Below are positions 57,148 to 64,000 of a DNA stretch of 64,000 nucleotides, piece by piece (positions within the stretch are counted from its first letter, which is position 1; each line of letters begins with the position of its first letter). The stretch comes from DATJFQ01 sp035492775 (GTDB lineage Bacteria; Acidobacteriota; Vicinamibacteria; Vicinamibacterales; 2-12-FULL-66-21). Location of the stretch: assembly GCA_035492775.1 (NCBI GenBank), contig DATJIW010000063.1:1-64000 (forward strand), given 5' to 3'. Both the position numbers and the translations under genes were made by a program. The notes below the pieces were generated by a model. The model worked only from the letters and a program-made list of their open reading frames with translations, was not told the DNA's origin and made no database searches.

Positions 57148-58208
57148 ATGAGCTCCTGGAGGATGGCGTTGGTCACGTCCTTCGTCGCCGCGTGTCCGCC
57201 GAGGTCCGGCGTGCGAGGACCGGCCGTCTCGAGTACTTTCTCGATCGCCCGCACGATCCGGTCGTGCGCGTCGGCGGATCCGAGGTGATCGAGCATCAGT
57301 GCGCCGGCCCAGATAGCGCCGATGGGATTGGCGATTCCCTTGCCCGCGATGTCCGGCGCCGAGCCGTGGATGGGCTCGAACATCGACGGATGCCGCCGCT
57401 CGGGATTGATGTTGGCCCCCGGGGCGATGCCAAGGCTGCCCGACACTGCCGCCCCCAGGTCCGTAAGGATATCCCCGAAGAGGTTCGATGCAACAATCAC
57501 GTCGAGCGTGGCCGGGTTCGTCACCATCCGCGCGGCGATGGCATCGACGTGATACTTGCGCCAGACGACGGACGGGAAGTCCTTCGCCACACCGTCGACG
57601 ACCTCGTCCCAGAGGACCATCGAGTGCTGGAGCGCGTTCGATTTCGTCGCGCTCGCGAGCATCCGGCGCGGACGCCGCGAGGCGACCTCGAAGCCGTACC
57701 GCGCGATGCGCTCGATCCCGTGTCGTGTGAAGAGTCCCGTCTGTTCGGCGACCTCCTGCGGGCGCCCGACATGGATGCGTCCCCCGAGACCGGCGTACTC
57801 GCCTTCCGAGTTCTCCCGAACGCAGATCATGTCGATCTCGGCGGGCGGGCGATTCGCGAGCGGTCCGTTCACACCCGCGAGAAGACGCATCGGCCGCAGG
57901 TTCACATATTGATCGAACCGCTGGCGGATCGGCAGGATCAGCTCCCAGACCGAGACGTGATCGGGTACGGACGGATCGCCGATCGCGCCCAGATAGATCG
58001 CGTCGAACTGCTGCAGCGTGTCGAGCCCGTCGGCGTCCATCATGCGGCCGTTGCGCGTATAGAACTCGCAGCCCCACGGGAACTCGACGAACTCGATCGC
58101 GACACCGGTCAGCTCCGCCGCCCGCTTGATGACGGCAATACCTGCCGGCGTGACTTCTTTACCGATCCCGTCACCCGCAATGACGGCGATTTGCTTCTTC
58201 TGAGACAT
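57144..58208 (-). CDS. Tartrate/D-malate-type dehydrogenase (TtuC/DmlA family)
   Basis: A 354-residue beta-decarboxylating dehydrogenase related to isopropylmalate and isocitrate dehydrogenases. Features are AGDGIGKEV at the N-terminus, the substrate arginines in LRPMRL and ICVRENSEGEYAGLGG, the catalytic Lys in ATKSNAL, Asp residues in ASNLFGDILTDLG, and the NAD-site HGSAPDIAGKGIANP. The FDAIYLGAIG and VPDHVSVWE stretches assign it to the TtuC/DmlA branch. It oxidises a 2-hydroxy-dicarboxylate such as tartrate or D-malate; here it is between an SDR and a class III aminotransferase in one operon. Start ATG 58208. Confidence 0.9.
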   Translation of the reverse strand: MSQKKQIAVIAGDGIGKEVTPAGIAVIKRAAELTGVAIEFVEFPWGCEFYTRNGRMMDADGLDTLQQFDAIYLGAIGDPSVPDHVSVWELILPIRQRFDQYVNLRPMRLLAGVNGPLANRPPAEIDMICVRENSEGEYAGLGGRIHVGRPQEVAEQTGLFTRHGIERIARYGFEVASRRPRRMLASATKSNALQHSMVLWDEVVDGVAKDFPSVVWRKYHVDAIAARMVTNPATLDVIVASNLFGDILTDLGAAVSGSLGIAPGANINPERRHPSMFEPIHGSAPDIAGKGIANPIGAIWAGALMLDHLGSADAHDRIVRAIEKVLETAGPRTPDLGGHAATKDVTNAILQELI

Positions 58209-58262
58209 CTTCTTCTCGTGCTGGGCGCGTACTCGACGGCTACGGCCAACGCTCGACAAAAA

Positions 58263-59054
58263 CTACATGCCGGGGGGCGTGAAGCGTCCGTCGGCAGCCA
58301 GCCAGCCGCCGTCGGCATAGATGATCGTCCCGGTCACGTAACTGGCGCTGTCCGACGCCAGGAACACGGTCGGACCGACGAGTTCCTCCGGCGTTCCCCA
58401 GCGGTTGAACACGCTCTTGGCGGCATAGGCGTCGTACCACGCCTTGTTTGCCTTGATCGGCGCGGTCAGCGGCGTTTCGATCACACCCGGTCCGATCGCG
58501 TTCACGCGTACGTTGTACGGGCCGAACTCCGCGGCGGCGGTCTTGACGAGTTGCAGGATACCGGCCTTGGTGGCCGCGTAAACGCCCTGGCCGGGTTCGA
58601 CGACCTGCGATCGCACTGACGAGAAGAGGATGATGCTTCCCTTCCTGCGCTCCGTCATGATGCGGCCGGCCGAGCGCAGCACGTTGAAGTTGCCCTTGAT
58701 GTTCACGTCGAGAACGCGCTGCAGCTCTTCGTCCGTGTATCGCAGGATGGGTTTCCGCACGTTGATGCTCGGCGTGCAGATCACGACGTCGAGGCCGTGG
58801 CGCGATGCGAGATCGTCGAACGCGCGGTCGACGGCCGCGCCGTCGCGGATGTCGAGCGGGCCCGCCTCGCAGCTGGCGCCGTCCTTCGTCGCGCGCTCGG
58901 CCACCTGACGCGCGGTGACCTCGTTGAGGTCGAGCGCCGCCACGCGGGCGCCCTGGCGGGCGCAGCCGAGCGCAACCGCTTCTCCTATGCCTGACGCGGC
59001 GCCAATCACCGCGATCGTCTTGCCTGAGAGATCGAACAAACCCTTGTTGGACAC
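58263..59054 (-). CDS. Short-chain dehydrogenase/reductase of a catabolic operon
   Basis: A 263-residue classical SDR. Cofactor loop GAASGIG, an Asp-type NAD selector (ALDLN), catalytic Ser in FSSVRS and Tyr/Lys in YAATK, with the terminal TIIYADGG motif. The usual NNAG is CTPS here, an unusual change in the central strand motif. It probably oxidises a hydroxyl group of the imported compound. It lies 12 bases after the symporter gene and 54 before the TtuC-type gene. Confidence 0.88.
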   Translation of the reverse strand: MSNKGLFDLSGKTIAVIGAASGIGEAVALGCARQGARVAALDLNEVTARQVAERATKDGASCEAGPLDIRDGAAVDRAFDDLASRHGLDVVICTPSINVRKPILRYTDEELQRVLDVNIKGNFNVLRSAGRIMTERRKGSIILFSSVRSQVVEPGQGVYAATKAGILQLVKTAAAEFGPYNVRVNAIGPGVIETPLTAPIKANKAWYDAYAAKSVFNRWGTPEELVGPTVFLASDSASYVTGTIIYADGGWLAADGRFTPPGM

Positions 59055-59066
59055 GAGTACTCCGAA

Positions 59067-60476
59067 TCAGCGGCCGGCGCGCGCCGGCGCGGTTGAGGGT
59101 GAACGCGGAACGAGCAGCACCGCGAGGGCGAACACGAGGATCGCCGCCGAAAGACCGCACATCGCGGGGGTGAACACGCCAATCGGCTTGCCGCCGTTCC
59201 AGGCCTGCGCTGCGACAACGGCCGTCACTCCGGCCGTAATCGCCGCGAGCGCATCGCCCGCTTGCGGCCGCGCCATGTATAACCCCGCGAGCACGGGGAC
59301 GAACAGGCTGACGCCGAGCAGCGTGTAAAAGATGCTGAGCGCCGCCACGATCGTCTGCGCCCAGAGCGCAACCACGATGCCGAGCGCTCCGCCGGCGACC
59401 GACGCCAGGCGTGCCACGCCTAGCAACCGATCGTCGCTCGCAGCGGGCGCGACGAACCGCTTATAGAGATCCTGCGAGAGCGAAGTCGCGAGCATGAACA
59501 GGATCGCGTCGGCTGCGCTGACTTCCGCTGAAAACACCGCGGCAAGGCCCAGCCCACCGACCCAGAACGGCACGTCGCGGGCGAAGAGCGTCGGAAGCGC
59601 GAGATCCCCGGCCAGATCCGGATGGTGGACGCGCGCAATCATGCCGAGCAGCGCGGGAATGGACGCGTAGGCGAAGAGCGCCACCGCATTGAGGCCGACG
59701 CCGATACGAACGGTGCGAGCGTCGCGCGCGCCGTAGACCTTCTGCAGCAGTCCCGGCGAGACGACAAACGCGGGCATCAACATCGCCACGTACATCCACC
59801 CCGACGAGCCGTTCTGCCAGCCGCTCCACATTGCCGGATCCGGGATAGCGGCGTGCAGCCCGTTTATCCCCCCGACGGTTCCAAGCGCCAGCGGAAGCGC
59901 GATGAAGAACCCCGCCATCTTCACTGTGAGCTGGATCACGTTCACCGCAGCGGACGACTTGAGGCCGCCCGCGCTGAAATACGCGGTGACGACCACCGCG
60001 CCGATCGCGCACCCGACCCAGCGAGGGATGTCAATCACGGCCGACAGGACGGCCGCGAGACCGATCAGCTGTCCCGCAAGAATGGCGACCGTCCCCAGCC
60101 AGAGCAGGATCGCAATCACCGCGCGCACCCGGCTGTCGTACCGCCATTCCAGGAAATCGCCGACCGTGCGGAAATCATGATCCGCGGCGAGCTGGCGGAT
60201 GCGCGGCCCAACCCAGATCGCCAGAATCGCCGATCCCATACCCGCCGACCCGACCCACCACCACGACGCCAGTCCGTCGCGATAGCCGAGCGCGGTCGCA
60301 TTGATCGTCGACCCGCCGCCGATGTTCGCCGCCAGGAACGTCGCAAACAGCAGTCCGGGACCGAGGCTCCGGCCGGCGACGAAAAAGTCCTTCGACCCGC
60401 GCACGCCTCGGGAGATCCACAGCCCCAGCGCGATCTGCGCGATCGAGTAGACGACGATGATCAGGAGGTACGCCAA
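59067..60476 (-). CDS. Sodium:solute symporter (SSS family)
   Basis: A 469-residue inner-membrane transporter with about 13 helices. The N-terminal half has the FFVAGRSLGPGLLFATFLAA segment and GGSTINATALGYRDG, typical of SSS carriers of amino acids, carboxylates or sugars, and the sodium-site helix includes SAEVSAADAILFMLATSLSQ. It starts at TTG 60476 with AGGA six bases upstream. It is the transport step for the operon and pairs with the divergent TonB-dependent receptor. Substrate unknown. Confidence 0.9.
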   Translation of the reverse strand: MAYLLIIVVYSIAQIALGLWISRGVRGSKDFFVAGRSLGPGLLFATFLAANIGGGSTINATALGYRDGLASWWWVGSAGMGSAILAIWVGPRIRQLAADHDFRTVGDFLEWRYDSRVRAVIAILLWLGTVAILAGQLIGLAAVLSAVIDIPRWVGCAIGAVVVTAYFSAGGLKSSAAVNVIQLTVKMAGFFIALPLALGTVGGINGLHAAIPDPAMWSGWQNGSSGWMYVAMLMPAFVVSPGLLQKVYGARDARTVRIGVGLNAVALFAYASIPALLGMIARVHHPDLAGDLALPTLFARDVPFWVGGLGLAAVFSAEVSAADAILFMLATSLSQDLYKRFVAPAASDDRLLGVARLASVAGGALGIVVALWAQTIVAALSIFYTLLGVSLFVPVLAGLYMARPQAGDALAAITAGVTAVVAAQAWNGGKPIGVFTPAMCGLSAAILVFALAVLLVPRSPSTAPARAGR

Positions 60477-60501
60477 CGTGGTCCTGCTGCTGCCATCCCG
60501 G

Positions 60502-61341
60502 CTAGAAGGTTGGCGGGGTGTTGATCCAGAGCAGTGCGGCCTCCGATTCGCCGGGATTGAACCAGCGGTGCCCGTGGGTGCTCTCGAACCAGAAGCTGTC
60601 GCCCGCGTGGAGCACGAAGCATTGCAGCTCGTCGAGCCAGACCTCCAGCGTGCCCGAAATCATGAAAATGAATTCTTCCCCCTGGTGCGAATACGAGCCC
60701 TCGCTCCCCGCCAGGGGTGCCACGCGGAAGAACATCGACTGGAGCATCGGCGCGCCGCTCGACAGGAGTTCCATGCGGACGCCCGGGTGCACCTCCAGGA
60801 CGCGTCGTTCGTCAGGTTTCACGAGGCGTCCATGATGGCGCGGCGTATGGAAGAGTTCCATGACCGTCGTGCCGTACGTGGTGGCCAGACGCTGGAGCGT
60901 CGCCACCGACGCATTGGCCTGCGTGCGTTCGAGCGAGCTCAGAAAACCCGCAGAAATCCCCGCTTTTGCCGCGGCCTCGGCCAGCGCCATGTTCCGGCGC
61001 TGCCGCATGCGCCGCAGCTGGGGCCCGAGCGGCCGCTGTCCGGCGGGCGTCCGCTCGACGGCCGGAGTCCCCAGCTCGCGCTTGATGCCGGGAACGTTGA
61101 GCCGCTGCACGTCCCGCAGATATTTGATCCGCTTCAGAACTTTCAGCAGCTCGGGACTGTATAGACGATAACGGCCGTTGCTCCGGATCGGGCTGACGAG
61201 TCCGACGTTTTCCCAGAGGCGCAGCGTCGACGGGCTCACGCCGAGGATACGCGCCGTCTGCCCCACGGTCAGAAATCCGTAGGCTGGCGTCGCCGAATCA
61301 CGGCGCGCGCGCCCGCGCGGCTTGGCATGTGCTTTGGCCAT
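60502..61341 (-). CDS. MerR-XRE-cupin triple-domain transcription regulator
   Basis: A 279-residue regulator with two DNA-binding domains and a small-molecule domain. Residues about 23-88 are a MerR HTH (FLTVGQTARILGVSPSTLRL, then NGRYRLYS). Residues about 105-165 are an XRE/Cro HTH (LRRMRQRRNMALAEAAAKAG; FLSSLERTQANAS). The C-terminal cupin (about 175-277) has YSHQGEEFIFMISG and HAGDSFWFES. PuuR-like XRE-cupin repressors sense catabolic intermediates; the additional MerR domain is unusual. ATG 61341 is chosen. It is divergent from the TonB receptor and first in the catabolic operon, so it probably controls both. Confidence 0.88.
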   Translation of the reverse strand: MAKAHAKPRGRARRDSATPAYGFLTVGQTARILGVSPSTLRLWENVGLVSPIRSNGRYRLYSPELLKVLKRIKYLRDVQRLNVPGIKRELGTPAVERTPAGQRPLGPQLRRMRQRRNMALAEAAAKAGISAGFLSSLERTQANASVATLQRLATTYGTTVMELFHTPRHHGRLVKPDERRVLEVHPGVRMELLSSGAPMLQSMFFRVAPLAGSEGSYSHQGEEFIFMISGTLEVWLDELQCFVLHAGDSFWFESTHGHRWFNPGESEAALLWINTPPTF

Positions 61342-61374
61342 GCGAGACGCGAATCGTAGTGCATCGGACCGTGT

Positions 61375-61403
61375 TTGACAAGATTGCAGCGTTCCTGTAA
61401 ACA
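61375..61403 (+). promoter_or_regulatory. Consensus sigma-70 promoter of the TonB-dependent receptor gene
   Basis: TTGACA (61375-61380), exactly 17 bases, then TAAACA (61398-61403). The predicted start, near 61410, leaves a short leader with CGGAGG before ATG 61427. The region between it and the regulator gene is a natural site for control. Confidence 0.65.
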
Positions 61404-61426
61404 CAGCACCACACGGAGGCTTTTTC

Positions 61427-64000
61427 ATGATCAGTCGCGTACGCATCGCCCTGCTCGCTGTGCTCTTCGGCTGTTCCGCGCTCTCTGCCGCGGCCCAGGT
61501 GACCGGCTCGATTGCCGGCACAGTGCGCGACGCCAGTGGCGCGGTGTTGCCCGGTGTGACCGTCACTCTGACCGGTCCGGCGCTTCAACGGGAAAACGAA
61601 GTAACGACGACAGCGGCCGACGGGAGCTACCGCCTCCCGCTGGTCCCGCCGGGTGTGTACGAACTGAAGTTCGAACTGAGCGGGTTCTCTCCCGTCACGC
61701 AGGGACAGGTCGAAGTCGCCCTCAACCGCCAGACGACCCTGGACGAGTCGTTGAAGGTCGCGGGCGTGTCGGAATCGGTGCAGGTGTCCGAAGTCCTCCC
61801 CGTCATCGAGGTCACGCGATCCGACATGTCGTCGCGCGTCGAGAGCCGCACCATCGACGCGTTGCCGCTGAACGGGCGGAATTTCGTCGACCTGGTCGCC
61901 CTCGCACCAGGCGCGCGGCCGGTTCCCGAAGGGCAGCAGGGCGCCAACGTATCGATCTTCGGCGAGCGCGGATCGGCCGTCTCGTTCCTGGTGGACGGTG
62001 CTGAGAACAACGACCCGCTCGACGGCGGGCCCGCGCTCCGCTACACGCAGGACTCGGTCCGCGAGTTCGAAGTGGTCACGACCGGGTACGAAGCCGAATT
62101 CGGCCGCGCGCAGGGAGGCGTCGTCAACGTCATCACGCGCTCGGGGACCAATCAGGTCAGCGGCCGCGGATTCTGGTTTCGACGGAGCGACGCGCTCGAT
62201 TCGTCGAACGTACCGGGACAGGACTCGCCGAAGCTGTCGCGCAATCAGTGGGGCGGAACGGCCGGCGGCCCGATCGCGAAGGATCGCGCGTTCTTCTTCG
62301 GGTCGTTCGAGCGGCTGGACGAGACGCGCGGCGTGAACCTCAATCGTTCCGTCATCCCGGCATGGGTGCAGAGCGGCATTGCGACGCCTTCCGGCACCGA
62401 AGATTTCAGCCTCGGGCCCAAGACCGGCGCGTACACGCTCGTCGGCAAAGCGGACTACAACCTGAACGCGTCCAACCGGCTCAGCATCACCGGCAACGGC
62501 AACAATCAGGACGTTACCGGCGAGATCAGCTCGCCCGTTGCCGGCACCCAGGCACTGCCGAGCGCTGCGGCGACGACAGCGAACAAGGGCTGGGCGCTCA
62601 TCGGACGTGAAACGGCGACGCTCGGCAACAGCACGTTCCTCGAGAGCACGGTCGGCTACACGCACGGCCGATCGGGGACGAACCTCGAGCAGACGGCGCG
62701 CTCGGAACCCATCCTGCTGCTCCTGCGCAGCCCCGGATTCCTGCAGACGGGAGCGCCATTCGGCGGCCAGACTCTGCGTGAGCCGGATCGCCTGCAGCTC
62801 ACGCAGTCGCTGACGCACCTGATGACCGGCGACCACGGATCGCACCAGCTCAAGGCCGGATGGGACTTCAATCGCGTCACGCTGACGGGCTACAACCAGG
62901 TGACCAACGACGTCGAGTATTCGGCGGCGTTTCTCGCGCCGAACGCCGGCGACATCATGGCGAACGCGTTCGAGCGCCTCGGGTTCGCGCAGTCGGTCGC
63001 GCGCTTCTTCACGCTGTCCGCCACTCCAGGCGGTTCGCTCGATTTGAACATGCACAGCAACGCGACGGCGCTCTACGCACAGGATCGCTGGGACGTCGGG
63101 CACGGCGTGACGGTCGACGCCGGATTGCGCTACGACTACGACAGCCTCTTCGGCGGCGACAAGAACGACTTCGCGCCGCGGCTGGGGGTCGCCTGGGACA
63201 TCAACAACCAGCACAACACGATCGTGAAAGCGAACTGGGGGCTGTTCTACGACCGCAATCTCCTGTCAGCGGCCGCAACGGTTCCGGAGAAGGGGGGCAT
63301 CTTCACGCGGTCGGTCTTCGACGTCGCCCTGCCGCGGCTCGGCTCCGACTACACCGACTCGCTCATCGACCTCGTGATTACCTCCGGCTTCCCCACCGCG
63401 ACGCCGGGCGTGCGAACGCCCGCGGAGAACCCGGCGTACACCGGTTTCGCCAATGCGCTCCGCAATGATCCCCTGGCGCTGTACAAGCTGCTCGGCATCG
63501 CGGTCGCCGATCCGAGCAAGCCGCCGGTCGTGACGTCCGACAACATCCAGCAGCTCTCCGGCAAGAGTGCGGCGCAGGCGCTGGCGCTGCTCGAATCGAC
63601 GTATCCCGGGACGGACTTCGAATTCTTCGACGTACCGGGCGGATCGATCGTCGGCAACCGCGTGCTGTCGATCTTCCCCCGCGGTCCGCTCAGTCTGAGC
63701 CGCGACGTCTCGGTGTACTCGGAAGACAAGACGCCCCACACCAACGCGTTCAACATCGGGGTCGACCGGCAGATCGGCCAGACGATCGGTGTCTCTGCAA
63801 CGTATGTGCACCGCCGGACGCGCGATCTGCTGACGCGGCGCATCATCAATCTGTTCGACGTGCCGCCGGGCGACCCGAACTTCGGCAAGACGACCGACGG
63901 CGGTCCGCGCCTGAACGCGGTCGGGTACGACGGCCTGGTCAACTACGACGGAATCGTGCTCGCGGTGAAGAAGCAGTTCAGCGATCGCTACCAGTTCGGT
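61427..64000 (+). CDS. Oar-like TonB-dependent receptor with carboxypeptidase-regulatory domain (3' end outside window)
   Basis: The first 858 residues of a large outer-membrane receptor; the frame stays open to the window edge. Signal peptide 1-23 (LFGCSALSAAAQ), a CarboxypepD_reg-like beta sandwich (about 25-110, GSIAGTVRDASGAVLPGVTV), the plug domain with the hallmark LPLNGRNFVDLVALAPG, and GYEAEFGRAQGGVVNVITRS. Then come barrel strands such as FFFGSFERLDETRG and AGLRYDYDS. This architecture is greatly expanded in Acidobacteriota and takes up oligomers or complexed nutrients. ATG 61427 follows CGGAGG and a consensus promoter. It is divergent from the MerR-XRE-cupin regulator, linking it to the downstream catabolic operon. 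Confidence 0.9.
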   Translation, partial: MISRVRIALLAVLFGCSALSAAAQVTGSIAGTVRDASGAVLPGVTVTLTGPALQRENEVTTTAADGSYRLPLVPPGVYELKFELSGFSPVTQGQVEVALNRQTTLDESLKVAGVSESVQVSEVLPVIEVTRSDMSSRVESRTIDALPLNGRNFVDLVALAPGARPVPEGQQGANVSIFGERGSAVSFLVDGAENNDPLDGGPALRYTQDSVREFEVVTTGYEAEFGRAQGGVVNVITRSGTNQVSGRGFWFRRSDALDSSNVPGQDSPKLSRNQWGGTAGGPIAKDRAFFFGSFERLDETRGVNLNRSVIPAWVQSGIATPSGTEDFSLGPKTGAYTLVGKADYNLNASNRLSITGNGNNQDVTGEISSPVAGTQALPSAAATTANKGWALIGRETATLGNSTFLESTVGYTHGRSGTNLEQTARSEPILLLLRSPGFLQTGAPFGGQTLREPDRLQLTQSLTHLMTGDHGSHQLKAGWDFNRVTLTGYNQVTNDVEYSAAFLAPNAGDIMANAFERLGFAQSVARFFTLSATPGGSLDLNMHSNATALYAQDRWDVGHGVTVDAGLRYDYDSLFGGDKNDFAPRLGVAWDINNQHNTIVKANWGLFYDRNLLSAAATVPEKGGIFTRSVFDVALPRLGSDYTDSLIDLVITSGFPTATPGVRTPAENPAYTGFANALRNDPLALYKLLGIAVADPSKPPVVTSDNIQQLSGKSAAQALALLESTYPGTDFEFFDVPGGSIVGNRVLSIFPRGPLSLSRDVSVYSEDKTPHTNAFNIGVDRQIGQTIGVSATYVHRRTRDLLTRRIINLFDVPPGDPNFGKTTDGGPRLNAVGYDGLVNYDGIVLAVKKQFSDRYQFG

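Noticed and set aside
61298..63214. 638-codon minus-strand frame over the right-hand TonB receptor
   Set aside because: The plus-strand receptor has signal peptide, plug and promoter; the antisense frame has no recognisable features.
1..64000. tRNA, rRNA, CRISPR arrays, prophage or transposase genes
   Set aside because: No cloverleaf-like sequences with a T-loop, no regularly spaced repeats and no transposase or integrase motifs were seen. This was by eye, so a tRNA search program would be decisive.

Overview
The window is a 64-kb piece of a high-GC, densely packed bacterial chromosome. The gene types point to an Acidobacteriota bacterium, most plausibly of the Vicinamibacteria type. They include a VWFA-related secreted protein, an Oar-like TonB-dependent receptor with a carboxypeptidase-regulatory N-terminus, PEGA and TonB-box proteins with proline/glycine linkers, orphan MacB-type ATPases, M28/M20 secreted peptidases, and convergent genes separated by heptanucleotide repeats. 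This placement is inferred from gene content only. No rRNA, tRNA, CRISPR array, phage or insertion sequence was seen, and no gene-free stretch exceeds 300 bases.

Left part (1-7.6 kb): a membrane-lipid locus. An MMPL/RND exporter (cut by the window edge), a GT2 glycosyltransferase and an LpxL-like acyltransferase run rightward. They converge on a DUF2062-methyltransferase fusion and a FabZ-like hotdog dehydratase. Divergent from these is a large radical-SAM protein resembling the tetraether-lipid synthase (Tes/MJ0619) family. Next (7.6-19.9 kb) come a small conserved protein, methylmalonyl-CoA mutase large subunit, an orphan OppD/OppF pair, an orphan MacB-like ATPase, acetyl-CoA synthetase set inside a reduced MSHA/type II secretion-like module (MshI-MshK-like fusion, ExeA/MshM-like ATPase, short secretin-like protein), myo-inositol-1-phosphate synthase and a SAM methyltransferase.

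Middle (20-45.7 kb): an SDR; an operon with an HTH-TonB fusion, a small two-helix protein, a VWFA protein and a ZIP transporter; a lipoprotein; DNA polymerase I with a degenerate proofreading site; a TPR protein; poly(A) polymerase with a possible leaderless start; a histidine kinase-response regulator-TonB receptor operon; an acyl desaturase; a DUF1015-serA-serC serine operon; an M23 lipoprotein; and a three-protein envelope-signalling set (RodZ-HTH/TolB-propeller fusion, TPR-TonB protein, PEGA pseudokinase).

Right part (45.9-64 kb): M28 and M20 secreted peptidases facing each other across a heptamer repeat; cytochrome bd oxidase (cydAB); a RES-Xre (ParS/MbcA-type) toxin-antitoxin pair with a striking double operator; malQ with an aminotransferase; a DinB-fold protein; and a catabolic operon (class III aminotransferase, tartrate/D-malate-type dehydrogenase, SDR, sodium:solute symporter, MerR-XRE-cupin regulator). 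That operon is divergent from a large TonB-dependent receptor that runs off the right edge. Receptor, symporter, three enzymes and regulator form a coherent import-and-breakdown unit for an unidentified small molecule.
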